Part shown: piece after piece, positions 33,609 to 46,303 of the stretch
How the letters are laid out: each line of letters starts with the position of its first letter
Numbering within the stretch: the stretch's first letter is position 1
NCBI GenBank assembly: GCA_047495785.1
Contig: JBLDXI010000019.1
Location: forward strand, 1,488,001-1,552,000
DNA: 64,000 nt
DNA from: Lepidodermella squamata
Lineage: Eukaryota > Gastrotricha
Direction of reading: 5' to 3'
Notes under the pieces: generated by a model
Told to the model about the DNA's origin: nothing
The model's input: only the letters and a program-made list of their open reading frames with translations
Database searches by the model: none
Program-made: the position numbers and the translations under genes

Positions 33609-36449
33609 TTCTTCGAGCTATAAATTAACAGCTATTTAAGTGATAAATACTAAGTTTACAGGTATTATGATGCTAGAAGAGCCCATCATTCGATTCGATT
33701 TCAAATTATTAAATACAGTGATGGCATTTTTACTAAAACCGGCCAGTTTAACCGCGCTCATGATAAGGCATAACAATCAACAAGCTATAATAGCAATCAA
33801 CAATCAACAATCATTCGGAAATCACGATTGCCCTACTCCAATTTAATACTTGTTGCTTGAGATTGACGAATTCTCGCTCAATCTCTGTAAATTCGCCGAA
33901 GTCCACCGCTGGATAATAATGCGCCTAAAAAATTGAAAAATGCAATAAATTATCAAATTTGACAAGCTTATGTATACCTTTTTCCGTCTGCAGCTAAACT
34001 TGATTTTGTCAGGTTAATTTTCGAGTTGAAATCTACGCTTGAATAAGAAATAATGTGAATCGATTTAGTATTTATGATGCCCGAAATGCCCAGTTTTTCC
34101 TATAAATAATGATCATCAGTTTGAGTATTATTTGGGCAAATTAAAAATGTGATCGAAAGATATGAATAATCTAATAAGAATTTTACGAGGGAGCTAACAT
34201 TTTTCGCCAATAGTAATATTTGAAATTAGCTGCGTTGATTTTGACTAATTACAGAATAACATGGCTGTCTATAATACTCATCGCCACGAAACATGAAACG
34301 TGAAACCTCAAAAACTGCAAATTCCATCATCTGTAGATAAGTTGGGCAGTTTTTGAGCTACTGTTATTTGGCAAATTTTTTGCCGGTTAAATAGTATCTC
34401 GTAATTGGAATCTTACTCTGAACTGTTCAAACGTGATAGCGAGGGTGGTGATAATTAGCTCGGTCAGAATTTTTTACTTTTAATACGCGACTTTATAACG
34501 AATTCGCTGTTGATTTCGCATACCTGAGACGGCCCGAGGCGTTAGCGTGACGCAAAACATGAATCTTGGACCTTTTAGTATGTAGTACGGTGACACGAAC
34601 CTCAGACCTGACACTTTGTATAACAATTAGTCTTTTAACGAAACATTCCGTCCTAATTTTCCCACCTTTTCTGATGAATCATTGGCAAATGATTCTAGGG
34701 CAAAGTATAACGGCAGTGGATGTTAGGACGTTAGTAATGGCATATTTAACAAGTAAATACGTATAATTCAATTTTTCAAATGTAATCTAATTAACGTGAG
34801 GTAACTGGTGCAGTTATCTAGAGAGTAATCACGTACCCCTAGGCCAAGCATATGAAAAATTCGTCGTGTGCGCGGAAAAAGTGCTATGATGTCCACTCTA
34901 CAATAATTTGAAAACCCCGGCTTCAAAATTCCTCAGGGATCAAGAGAACTATGTCCACTGGGGTCGTCCTCTTGCGAGGTCATTTTCGACGGTTTTGCTG
35001 TAACGTGGTCTTATTTTGAACAAACGTGTTTTTCGGGCTTCGGCTTTTGGGAGAATGAATTTTTGACGCGCCAAAAGATGCGCCTTGAAAAATTGCATAT
35101 TCTAGTGTTAATCATGGCAAAAATAAACCTTCTCCAGCACGGGTAATCACGGGTAACTGACTCGGCTAATTTCGGACTAAACTGGGATAATTTCGGACAG
35201 CTCAGTGTGAATATTTAGATTAGGGTCAAAGTTCTCATTATGGCGAAATAAAATTTACGAGCAGATTTATAATAAAAGAATTACTTGAATTTGGAGGGAT
35301 TTGAACCCCCATGGAACCCCCTATAGTGAACTGTGCTCCCAACGCAGCTCAGTACTGTTCTCGCTAAAATATGGAGTTAAAATGCTTAAAAATACTTTTC
35401 TAGCTGAATTTCAGGACCAATGTCCCACACAATTTGCTCCAGGAGAAACTCATGCTAAAAGCCAAAAGTGCGTCTGAAATTGCCCCGTTCGAAAAAGGAC
35501 CGCGTTACAGCAGTCTAAGGCATGGAGCTAAGTCCACGCAAAAATGAATGAATCGTAAAACTGATTACAGAGAATCAAACCCGAGACGCCCGCAAACCAT
35601 GTTTTTACGCGAAAATTAAAAAAATATCCAAGTATCCATTTTTACCTGTGGCGCAAAGATGCTTCAATGACCCTCCTGAAGCATCAAGTGATATTTTAAA
35701 GCAGTCGTAACTTCGATGTTGTGAGGTTCTCAAAGTTGAAAACTACCTTTTTCGATTTATCTCGAAAATTCGTTTTCTGGACATCGCACTTTTTTCCGTG
35801 CGCACGACGATATGTCTACATATTTTTATATATTGGGCAGCTGAGTTTTCAAGGGAGATCACACATTGGACAGCTGTCTATTTAAGTTAAGGCCCATGAA
35901 AATCCCGAGGCCCAAGAAACCCGAGGAACCCAAAATAGCTTCACTATTCAAAATTAATTGAGCGCGTTGCTATACGACAATCGGCCCCAATTTCGACAAA
36001 ATCTAGTAGAATTCGGCCTCAATTTCGACAGCATCGTGCAGCACTCAGCTCCAATGTCGACGAAGGCGAGGACGTTCGGTTTTCCAACATATTTCCTCAT
36101 CTATGTCCTCTGTATTCACATAACAAAACGCCGACTCTCATAATATTCAACGCTTTTATTTAATGAATCATTGCATATTTATAATCAAAGGCCATGAAGC
36201 ATTACCATCGCAATAAATTACAATACACTTATCTCGCAAACATCAACAAAAAAATTGATCTCGAGATGGATATATCAATAAACCGCTAAAACATTTCATG
36301 ATCCCTCTAAGTAAAGGACTAGCAGAGGATCGTTATTCCGAAACAGAAGGCCACAAGAAGTAAAATAATTATAACTCATTTTTTTAGAAAAGGCTATTCG
36401 AATCCTTCCTATAAGATATCCAGGTGCTCGAGGCTTATCTGCTTAGGTG
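33609..36449. other. 2.8-kb gene-poor stretch
   Basis: It lies between the nuclear receptor and the 3' end of the myosin VI gene. Only short unsupported ORFs (60-68 codons) are present, plus a tRNA-like remnant at 35285-35360. The unresolved first exon and promoter of the nuclear receptor are presumably at its left side. Confidence 0.5.
35285..35360 (-). pseudogene. tRNA-like remnant (pseudo-tRNA or tRNA-derived SINE head)
   Basis: The minus strand reads GAGCTGCGTTGGGAGCAC, close to a tRNA A box, and about 25 nt later GGGTTCAAATCCC, a consensus B box with a T-stem (GGGGG/CCCTC). The acceptor stem does not pair and the anticodon stem is poor, so it is not a working tRNA. Confidence 0.35.
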
Positions 36450-39400
36450 TTAAGTTTTGAAATTCATCTTATTTCCGGGCTGTTGCGGAGGAGGCATCAT
36501 CGGTTTCTGCATCATTTGCTCGAGCCGATTTTTCAGGAAAGGCGAGCTGACTGAACCAGAGTTGGACATCAAATACTCAAGGCCGTAATTTCTGTTCCAT
36601 TCATACTCAAACTGGTGCTCAGGAATCTCAGCATCCGGCCTGCCCTCCAGGCCTGTTTCCGCCAGGGTGAACTCGCACATTGCCATATCATCGACACCAG
36701 CCAGTTTCAGGACAGGATGCATGCTGTCTCGAAGCTCGAGTTGTCTTGCAATCCACTGGCCATCAAAATGAGCCAACCACCAGCCAGCAGTATACGACGC
36801 GCCTCGTGTTCCCATTTGTCTTAAAGGCAGTCTGAAGTAACGTTGCTTTGGAGGTTCAGGGGGTCTTAATACAGGATCGGTAGTATGTTGGACCAGAGTT
36901 AGAGGGGTATTGAATTGCTTATTCAGCGAAGGAACGTTAGCGCTAATCATAGTTTGATCGCTTTGCTGCTGCAAGGCGTGGCTCATGACCGACCCCGGCA
37001 TTCGTTCCTGAGTGCTGGCGACAGCTGTCTCATCACGGCCCCGATTACGCATCTTCCACTCGTGGTAGATGCGTAACCGGCGATGAAACTCTTGCCGACA
37101 CTCCTCGATCAGCTCAATATCGCACGAGGTATTGATTGTATCGCGAAGATCAGCGTACTTCCAGTTTGTCACGTCATGTTTCTTTTTCGTCCCAGCTGAT
37201 CCGGGCGGGGAGGGTTGTTTGACCTCAGCAGGTGGTGGTGATTCATCGACAGTTTCTACCTGATTGCCGTTAGCCATTCGAAGGGCGAGTTCGTGGTCCA
37301 GTTTCTCCTGCATCGCCTTCTGCATTTGCACCTTCTCACCGTCTCGATCGATCTGTTCCTGCAACGACTTGGCAAGTTTCGCGTCTTCAGTCTCAGAAGT
37401 TGTCCCCTGCTGCCGCATTCGCTCCATCTCAGCTTTCTGCTTTTCGATAGCGGCAAGGGCGATCTTTTTAGCTGCTTCTTCTTCCGCCCTTTGCTTTTCC
37501 TCTCGAGCTTTCGCCTCGGCTTCCTCCTTCTCCCGGCGTCGCTTCGCCTCAGCCATTTCAGCTTCGAGTTTCCGCAGCCGCTCCAACTCAGCGTCACGAG
37601 CGTCTTGTTCGGAAAGACGTTTTTCGACCTCCTTGATAAAACGTTCAACATCGGTCGTCCTCGCCACAACCCCAACTTCAATCGCCTTCTTTTCCAGTTT
37701 TCCTTTCGTGTCTTTGAGTTTTAAGATTTCCCCCTCAATCGATTTTACCAAAACGTCGTACTCCGCATCAGTTTTCTTTCTAGCCTCGTCCTTCAGCCTT
37801 GCAACAGATTTCGAAATCTCGTTGGTGACTCGTAATTTCAAAACTTTAAGGCGCATGACTGCGTTGAGTCTTGGTCTTATCTTCGCTCGAGCCAGTAAAC
37901 CACGGGTCATTTTCTGGATAATTACGACTTGTGATTTCCGATGAGCCATTCGCCGTTTGACGCGAATGGCGCTCAGCGTAAAGAATTGCGCCTTTCGCCA
38001 GCGCGCTTTGATAATCCAGTGTTTAACGTTTTCGATGAGTTTACGCAGATTTTCGCCATCAGACCGGACCATTTGGTCGAATTCGGCAAAGCGGCCCGAT
38101 CGGAAGAAGACGCGTGTTGTGCCAAATGTGAAGTCGCCTTCCTTCATGCCAACGGCTTTGCAAAGAGCCCGACAGAACATGCGCGGATCTAACTTGGCCA
38201 AGCTTGCTGGTAGCATACCTTTGTACAAGCTGCAAAACATCAAAAAATCATCAGTCAGCTTCCAGCCATTAAAAACACAGTTAAAGAAGACTTTATTTTA
38301 CCTGTAAAAGTCTGCAAAGTTGACTCGAGATGGATAGCCTTGTTGCATGAGTCTGAGAGCTTCCGTCATTCCACTGGCCTGAAGCTGGCTCAGAACAGAT
38401 GCAGCTTCGAACTTCTGAGGTGACATTGCTGAATTAGGCTTGACGCATCTTATGAAATGCGTTCCAGTTGCCTGTAATTTCGCAATCAACTGATTAAGCT
38501 GCTCACGGAACTTGGCGCTTATGCTGACAAAAGCTAGCTTATTAGGGGTCGAGCCAGCCGAGCCTTGGCGCGGCTTTGCCCCATCGCTGGTGAAGATACG
38601 TCTTAGCAATTCGTTCGAGCTTGAGTGAACAAGACCCTCTAGAGATGCGTGAAGGGCATCGTTGTTCTTCTCCAAAAACCCAGCAGTTTGATAACAGACG
38701 GCCCCGGCGTAGTGGCGAATGACAAAGCCTTCTTCATCACGAACTTCTTTATGCGACTTCAACTTCGACTTCCTTGGAACACATAATCGGAAATGGCCAT
38801 TGTTAAGGCGGTGAACTTCCTGAGTGAAATGCTGACTACTAGGCCGCGGGAACTTCGACTCTTCGTCCATCAAGTAGAAAATCCCCCCAGGTTTAACGTC
38901 GAGTAGTTCAATGCAATCTTCATTGTCGACGAAGTTGATTCGACTGAAGGTAAGGCCTTCTTTTTCATACAGGTCCTGTTCAGCCTTCAGGACTCGTTGC
39001 GTGAAAAATTGTTGCAGCCGTTCGTTGCAGTAATTCACGCAAAATTGTTCGAAGCTGTTAACATCGAAAAATTCGAACCCGGCAATGTCGAGAACGCCGA
39101 TGAATTGCGACGCTGAAGTTTGGTCGAAAGGCAGTGAAGAATTCACTGCTCCGACTACGAAGTCAAATAGCCGGCTGTAGATCGATTTCGCCAAAGCGTC
39201 CCGGGCATTTCTCGCTGCCGTAGCACTAAGCTGGACGTTGCAGGCTGTACCTTTCGCGCCCTCGGCTCCCATCATAACTCTTGTGGTCAGCGCGAGGGAC
39301 AGGGCGGACTTATCGACGCCTAGGAAGTTACTAGCGACTGAGAGAGATTTCGTAACGGTAGGCGAACGTTCATCAACGACGCAGCCTCCCTTCGTATCCC

Positions 39401-40525
39401 GATCGTTATCGATAAACTCAATATTTCCAAGGTGTAAAATTGCCGCTAATATTTTGAAAATGTTGTTTTGTGACGAGGCCAGTCCCATTTCGGACATTGC
39501 CTTCGTTGTTTTCGCAAAATCAGCCGCGTCGTCGAGCATGTCGTCTTTCAGGAAGTTGCCGGATGTCGCGGAAGATTTTCGGAAAAATTTCGCGCAGCCG
39601 TTTCTCAGATAAGCGAATTCTGTTGGATCGGCGAGGTTCAACTCGCGGCGCAGTTCTTGATCGGTCAAACCAGCGCATAGTTGATAGAAAATGTGGTAAT
39701 TTCGCTCCTCCCCATTTTGCATGCAAATTCGAGATTTTTCCAGCAAGTAATGCGAAATATGGGCCCCCGCAACTTGATTACCTGGAAAAACATGAAATTT
39801 TAGAAAAATCCTAAAATTTTAAGAACAGTGCTCACTCGCAGAGAAGTGGAGTTCGATGAATTTTCCGAATCTACTGCTGTTATTATTTCGTCTGGTTTTC
39901 GCGTTACCAAACGCTTCCAGCAATGGGTTCGACTCAAGAATTCGCTGCTCGACAGGCCCAGCCCGCGTGCCCCAATTCTCGGTCAGATATCGCAGAATAT
40001 GCTTCGTACATTCGGTTTTTCCAGCCCCGGATTCGCCGCTAACAATCACAGCCTGGCTTGTTTTTTGCACCTTCAACGAACGATGGGCGTTATCGGCAAT
40101 CGCAAAGACATGCGGAGGCATTCTTCCCAGCGATTTGTCGTTGTAAGATTTGATGCATTCAGCATCGTACAACTTCGCAATTTGTTTATAAGGATTAACT
40201 GCGATCAGAATATTCCCGACGTAAGTGTAGATTTTGTCGTTGAAATATCGCCTCTTGACATTTGCAAGTAAAGTAGCTTCGTTCAGGAACAAAAGCGAGC
40301 AATTATCGTCGACATCGGGATTTTTCGGATGTTCAGCGCGAAGAACAGACGAAAAAGGCACGGTATGCTATAAAAAAATGTTTTCATTAATTCTACATGT
40401 TTTGCCTTTCTTACCTTGGCATTTCCGTCTAATGTTTGAACAAGGGCTGAATCCGCTCGAATATCGATAATTTTACCCTGGACATAAGCGTCAGTGGGGC
40501 TGGGGATCCATACCAGCTCATCCAT
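36450..40525 (-). CDS. MYO6: Unconventional myosin VI heavy chain
   Basis: Four exons (minus): 40525-40415, 40367-39836, 39781-38302 and 38229-36450. They close to 1,300 residues, the size of myosin VI. The start ATG opens [20 protein letters not shown], the myosin VI N-terminal pattern. The motor has P-loop GESGAGKT (148-155) and switch-2 DIAGFEFF. The unique insert/lever follows ([16 protein letters not shown]), then a highly charged single-helix region (LEKKAIEV to [12 protein letters not shown]) and the cargo-binding domain with [18 protein letters not shown] (about 1190-1265). Myosin VI walks toward actin minus ends, serving endocytosis and cell polarity. A Pro/Met/Gln-rich extension ([19 protein letters not shown]) follows the usual end. 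Large exons and 48-72 bp introns. Confidence 0.95.
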
Positions 40526-41646
40526 TGTCTGGTCTACTTATTTTTAAAGGCAGTGTAATTGTTCACCTGGAATTTCAAAAAAAAATATTCTGCGTGATGA
40601 AATTTCCAGAATACGTTATTATTGCGAGCCCTGGTGTCACGCAATACTTGGTATATGGGGAGCAAAAATTTGTTTCGCGATGTAATTTTTATGACACATA
40701 GCCGCGATTAGGCGATGAGAAAGCGCACGCAAATACTGCTTTGCCGCAGCAGAGTCGGCAGCAGTCCATCAGTCAGTCATATCGCGCTCGTCATGCCGCA
40801 CATGTGTGTGTGTGTATGCGAATGTGGACAGGTATAGGTAGATTTTTTTCGCCAGCGCACATCGATTTTTTGCGCGCGCACACATCAGATGGAGCCCAAT
40901 TTAAAATAGTATAATGTTGTAAATATAAATTAGGGGTAGAAATAACAAGCCATCCTGATGTGTAATCTCTCGACGCGCGCCAGGCCTTGATGCGCTTTAC
41001 AATATGCACTGGCTAAAAACTGCCGGTACGATGGGCTTTCCAGGCAAGAAAAAGGCAGGCATTCAACATAAAATTCAAACGAAATGTATGGCGAATTTCG
41101 GTGGTGAATTGCATTAGTAAAAAATCATCTTAAAAATTTGAAAATTCCTCCTTAAAATTTGGCGACGAGCCACTTAAGTGATTTAAAAAATTGGAAAAAT
41201 TAATGCAAAATATGATAAAAATTGTGGCAAAATTGCTGAATCGATATCGTATCATCGTCCACCTTAACGCGCCGTCGGCGAGCCACGCGATATGGCTAGT
41301 TTGCGGCCAAAGGTGTGAAAATCAGCTGCGCCCAGGAATATAGCGCCTCATTTGAAGCGCGCGCACGCCGCCTTAACAACAAAATGGTGCGTATTTGCCT
41401 TGTTGATGGCTCGCACACCACGTGGCGCGGCGGCACCCACTTTACCTGACTCGCGTTTCACCGATATAAACGTAAATAACAGTAGAAACGCAAAAAATTA
41501 CTCAATGAAACATGAGTAAATATGTGTATTACAAATGGACCGCGCTTCTGCTTTTACCGAGTAATTACATAAAACAACAAACTGTGGCGCAAAAATACTC
41601 AAAAATTTATTCAATCGATTTTTCACAACACTATATTAATATTTGG
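40526..41646. other. Intergenic: probable MYO6 promoter region
   Basis: 1.1 kb between the UBIAD1 stop and the MYO6 start, both on the minus strand. It includes a short TG-rich tract near 40800 and GC-rich patches rich in GCGCGC near 40875 and 41260-41440. These might be promoter or enhancer DNA; no specific motif could be called. AATAAA-type signals near 41610-41640 probably end UBIAD1. Confidence 0.4.
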
Positions 41647-44600
41647 TCAGAAAATTTCACGGAGTGACCGGTAAAATGGCAAATTTTCTGTTTGAACCAT
41701 CGCAATAGCAGCCACGTAGAGAAGTCCGGCGAGTAGACCAAGCCTAGCCATGCGATGCGGCAATTTTCGATCGTCATCAGTTAGGCGATATTTTTCTTCA
41801 ATTCGAAACGCTTCAATCACGCTGATCAACGGCAGTACGAACGCCCAAGACCAGTTCATAGTACAGGCAAAAAATATGATATATGGCGAGAAAAGTAGCA
41901 CGCAAAACACGACATAGGACATCACTGGACCGATTAAAATAGCCAGGGTGACTATTCCGGCTGATTTATCGGCTGCTGAGTCTCTCACGTTGTTCGAATG
42001 AAGAACGGCCTCGGTGTGGGATGCGATTGGAATCGCGTATAGGACAGGTAGAAGTGACAACCCGCCGCATTGAGCCATGTAGGCGAAAATCACGACTAGA
42101 GGGCCGAATGTTGTGATGATGACAATATCGCCCAGTGCCATGTATTTCAGCCCTATTCCGCCTGTGTATAAAAACGACGATGACATGCCGCCGAAGTAGA
42201 CCAGAGATAGCATTTCGATCCGAGCCGGGCTTAGATTGACTAGAATGAGGAAGAAAACGCAGGCTGCCGTGTAGAGAAGACCGCCTAGCGAGACGACATC
42301 GGCTGGAGTTAGGATATGGTCGACCAAAGTCCGGTCATCGCTTCGCTTTGTATCGATTCCACCTAAAATGTCAGGAAGATAGCGTTAATGTTAAACCCTC
42401 TCTATTTTTGAAATTCTTCGAATTTTTTAGAATCTTGAATTCGGAAAACTGATTAATGTAAAGCAATGCCAGAATTGAACGTTACCCAACTTAAGTTACA
42501 CCCATTCGTCGAAAATCCATACCAACAGCATTAAAGCCACTGATAAGTACAGAAAACTGAAACGATTTTCAGAATTACGCGTCCAAGGCTGGTAAGAAAA
42601 GCGGAAGCTTCGAAAAAAATCTGGCAGGACTAGCTCAAAGCTGCGTTTTTTGAAACTCAAAGAAGTACAGGGTGTTCAAGAAATAATAGTTGGGCTATTT
42701 TTAACTTGGACTTTAACCAGATTGATGTTGACGACCTGGCTATCGTGGACGTAGCACATTGACCTCGTGGACCTCATCCATAACACAACTCTACTCAGTT
42801 TCAGTGTTTATTATCGCGTGTCGAGCGTCAATTTTCAGATCTTTTCGCGTGCCGGAAAAGTGGGGGAAAGAAATATAAAAAGATCATTTTTTTAATTTTT
42901 TAAATAAAAAACAATACCGATTTTATTTTATACCAATTTCACTCTAACATTTAATGGCGCGTTTTAAATACCCCGATGAAATTCGGGGTAAAATGGTCAC
43001 CATGTTTATCGAAAATCAGCGTAACGCGTCGAAAACTGCAATGCAATTCAAGCTTGCCTATCCGGAATACCAGAATGTTACCTACAGAACTATTCTGTTT
43101 CAGTGGCGTAAATTTGATCGCTTCGGTAGTTGCTCCGATCGCAAAGCGCCCGGTCACTCGGCGAATGTTATTACCGATGCAAACATCGATCGCGTAATTC
43201 ATTTCTACGCTCATTCGCCAAAAACCTCACTAACCGATTCTTCCAAGATGTTACGTATCGGGCGCACATCTGTTCATACAATTTTATCGATGCACAATTT
43301 TCATCCCTACAAAATGATCTATACTCAGGCTTTTCAAGAAGATGATTACGAAAAAAGGTTAAATTTTTGCCGATGGCTACTCAATATGGAAGATGAACTG
43401 CATGCATTTCTCAACAAAATTCTTGTGGGTGACGAAGCTTTATTTCGCCTTGATGGCTTCACGAATCACCAAAATTACCGTTGGTGGTCTCCCGTTAACC
43501 CAAACTGGATCATGGATATCAAAGATCAAAGTTCTCCGAGAATAATGGTGTGGGCGGGTATCTGGGGCGACCGAGTAATCGGGCCATATTTCTATGATCG
43601 ATCAAAAGCAGTTATTATGCCGCATACCGATATAAAAGCCGCAAAAGGTCGAAAAATTGAATATTAGTAAGTCTTGTAAGTTTATGCGCGTTTCCTCATC
43701 GCTGACACCGTTAATAGAACTCAGAAACAGGTCTATTAAGCGGGCAATGCATTTTTCGAATTCCTCATCAAAATCAAATCCTGGGAAGCGGCAGAAAATG
43801 TCGAATACCAACAACCAACCAATCCCCTCATACGAAGCGGAAATGGATTCCGATAGTCTCGGTCCGCCTCCAGATCCGCTTTCACCGGAGCAAATTTTGG
43901 AATTGAGTGGAATTGAGAAGAGGACGAGAAATGAGGTCAAAAGTAAAATTGCGCGCCTTTATTCCTTTTTTCCGCCTCATGCGACTCGAGTGTCTGTTGC
44001 CACGTCAAGTCGCGTGTTGTCTGGTCAAAGTTCAATACTAAAAATAGTCCAACTATTATTTCTTGAACACCCTGTATATGAAACGGCCACACTTGGCACG
44101 CGTAGTTCACTGGACGATGCCTTGTCGGCCACATTGGTGTGACGTCGGATCAACGAACGGTATCAAAATCAACTGGGCTCCGCGGCACATGGCTACGCTA
44201 AGAACGATCGGACGCCTGATCAACTTCGTATGCTTAGACGCAGGTTCAGTTCTGTATCATGACTGGACGACGGTAACTTCGGACAAGGAAACTCGTTTTT
44301 TGCTGTGATCAGTTTGACCGACGAACTCTTGGCTGTAGAGCTAGCTTCTAACAGCGCTGTCACAGAACTGGTTAACCAACCTGTTGCCGTTGGCTCCCCT
44401 CATCAGGCAGGGAAATTAACAATCTATCAATTTCAAATATCGGGGCCAACGTCAGATGAAAGCTTAGCCAAGACAGTTTGTCCAATCACTTCGTTTGGGC
44501 TGAAGAAAATTTGCCGCGAGTCGCAAAGAACACGGTCCACGGGGCATAAATGGTACGGCTGTCCATTGTTAGCGACCCAGCAGATCATCGAGGAGTTCCC

Positions 44601-46057
44601 ATGTTCCGAGTCGGACTCTGAGACCGACTCGAATTGTTACGTATCCTACAGTACCTGAAGCCACGAAAAATAGCCGGAAGGATAGTATTAGAGCCGAAAA
44701 ACAAAGGCTTTACGGCTGATAAGAGCCGGGTCTTATCGAATTCGCATATGATAGATCCTCAGTATGGAAATCGTTTAGAGAAGTAGCAATCCAAGAACAA
44801 CTCAAGAGTAGTTTCAAGGAAATGATGACAATACAGTAAGGATATCTCATTAAATCGGTCTCATTGAATATATGTACCTACTCTCGCATTTACTGCCTTA
44901 TTACCGCAAATAATTGCTAATTATTTTCATTATTCCCTTCGTTCCTCTTGACTGAATGGGGAAAAGTTCAACTTGACAATAGACAATAGATGACAATAGA
45001 TAAACGACAATAGATAAACGAAGAAAACCGCGTCAATCCTTAGAACCTAAAACGATGATCCCTGTCATCATACGGCAAGAAGCTGCCCGAGAATTGGCTA
45101 TTCAAGAGGAAAAGGAGTAAAACCGCGAAACAAATGAAAACAGTCGCCCGCTCGACATCAACGAAGTCTTGTGTGTCGATGACCAGATGCAGGTACATCA
45201 CGCCTTTACTAAGCAGTTTCATGTTTCCCATGGTCCAATCGCAGTTCTGCGAGTCGTGGTGACGCGATCATTGTTTACATTGGTAGCAGCGGTCAAAGAC
45301 TTAGCTACAGAGGCACATCTTCATTTTCATTTCTACCTAGGAAACATTCTTTAAGAATATAAAGACCATGGCGTCAGAAGATGTCAGCGATAATGTATCC
45401 GTCACCTCCGACCTGAACAGGGTCACCGTCGTGGTGACGGGTTATTTCAATAAACTCAACACGTCTCTCAAAGTTTGAAACAGTCTCATTGATCTCGTGA
45501 GTGCAATAACTTGGTTTCGGCTAAAGATGCCGATCAATTTTCTGGAGAGACAACCTATCGATAGGACTCAATTATCCACAATTACCGAGGTGAGAGAGAG
45601 ATACACCAAAGGATTTTCATCAATTGCCTGAAACCGGTTTCAAACGAGTGTGATCGATCGCCGATTCAAGGATTTCTATTGCGCACTCATGAAAAAAATT
45701 ATTTGAGAACCCGCTTAGTTTTCGCAAAATCTTATCTAATCTTAGAAATTAGAAGCATGCAAAATAGTAAACTCATGCCTACGTTTGAAGTCGTAGTAAG
45801 TATTGACCAGATTTCCAGCTGAATGAACGCATATCACCGTCAGGGCTGTGAGCAGCAGAATAGCGAGATCGAAGGTGCCTTGCAGCTTGTAGGCGAGGAG
45901 ATTGCCAAGAATTATCGGCGTCAACGAAACGGCAAGCGACCATGGCCGAATGGCTTGCACATAAAGAGCCCACCTGAACAAAAAAGTTATCAATTTTCAA
46001 TAAAACTCAATTAATTCGCCATTAAAATTACTTCGGCGATAGAATATCACGCAGCAT
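41647..46057 (-). CDS. UBIAD1: UbiA prenyltransferase domain protein 1
   Basis: Three exons: 46057-46032, 45973-45783 and 42362-41647, giving 310 residues. An in-frame stop just upstream supports the ATG at 46057. The family's two Asp-rich motifs are present: NLVNTYYDFKRGID, rebuilt exactly across the 3.4-kb intron, and SNNVRDSAADKSAG. Also seen: SDDRTLVDHIL, YFGGMSSSFLYTGGIGLKY, and about eight membrane helices. UBIAD1 transfers prenyl groups to make menaquinone-4 or CoQ-type quinones in Golgi/ER membranes. The second intron (42363-45782) is huge for this region because it holds a Tc1/mariner element and other noncoding DNA. It is the last gene of the proposed TFIIB-ZW10-DNAJC22-UBIAD1 unit. 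Confidence 0.93.
42954..43667 (+). pseudogene. Truncated Tc1/mariner-like transposase
   Basis: The 237-codon frame starts MARFKYPDEIRGKMVTMFIE, a helix-turn-helix start as in mariner-like transposases. It keeps a first catalytic Asp in VGDEALFRLDGF and the WWSPVNPNW and WAGIWGDRVIGPYF blocks. After YDRSKAV the sequence jumps to IMPHTDIKAAKGRKIEY and stops. The second Asp and the final Asp/Glu of the DDE/D triad are absent, so it cannot catalyse transposition. The internal deletion or replacement begins near 43615. Confidence 0.85.
43640..44035. other. Foreign-looking insert inside the transposon
   Basis: This stretch between the truncated transposase and the right terminal repeat is open on both strands (plus 43657-44142, minus 43940-43602) and does not look like transposase. 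Plus reads GPPPDPLSPEQILELSGIEK..., minus reads GFDFDEEFEKCIARLIDLFL after a CCCAG splice-acceptor-like site. It may be captured host exon sequence. Resemblances (HRD1 C-terminus on plus, atlastin linker on minus) are weak. Confidence 0.3.
44978..45025. repeat. Short tandem repeat of GACAATAGATAAAC-type unit
   Basis: GACAATAGA recurs four times in tandem with TAAAC spacers in the last two units. It lies within the large UBIAD1 intron, outside the transposon. Confidence 0.6.
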
Positions 46058-46090
46058 CGAGATTCAGGAAAATTAAACACAACAAAATTC

Positions 46091-46102
46091 CCTAATTCAA
46101 AA
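46091..46102 (-). promoter_or_regulatory. Candidate trans-splice acceptor before UBIAD1
   Basis: On the minus strand TATTTTGAATTAG ends 34 nt before the UBIAD1 ATG. An AATAAA signal for the upstream gene lies about 50 nt earlier (46144-46149). Inference from position and sequence only. Confidence 0.35.
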
Positions 46103-46303
46103 TATTGCAACACTTTAACAGAATTATCCGTGAGCGTCGAGTTTTTATTCGAAATATTGCATGCTTGAATAAAATTTTCGAGGCAGTAGACAAATCAAAT
46201 TGAAAAGAAAAAATCACAGAATAAAATCAGGAGATTCAAAATACTGAAAATATGGTGAAAACACGTGAGAAAGCAGGCGCTAGAAAGTTTAAATTTGATT
46301 GCG

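Larger units (their letters stand above)
42668..44074 (+). mobile_element. Tc1/mariner-type transposon, defective, in UBIAD1 intron
   Basis: Terminal inverted repeats of at least 36 bp start CAGGGTGTTCAAGAAATAAT at 42668 and mirror it at 44074, with one mismatch. Both ends are flanked by TA, the Tc1/mariner target duplication. The element is 1,407 bp. The transposase reads forward and ends early; about 400 bp before the right end do not resemble transposase. Confidence 0.9.

Noticed and set aside
37264-37944. 226-codon plus-strand ORF rich in Ser, Phe and Arg
   Set aside because: It is antisense to the charged helical region of myosin VI, whose biased codons keep the opposite strand open.
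44147-44175. VGSTNGIKIN resembles the core motif of FHA domains (plus strand)
   Set aside because: No surrounding FHA sequence, short frame in a noncoding intron of the opposite-strand UBIAD1 gene; a chance match.
44305-44658. 117-codon plus-strand ORF in the UBIAD1 intron
   Set aside because: No recognisable domain, no splice or start support; left as noncoding.
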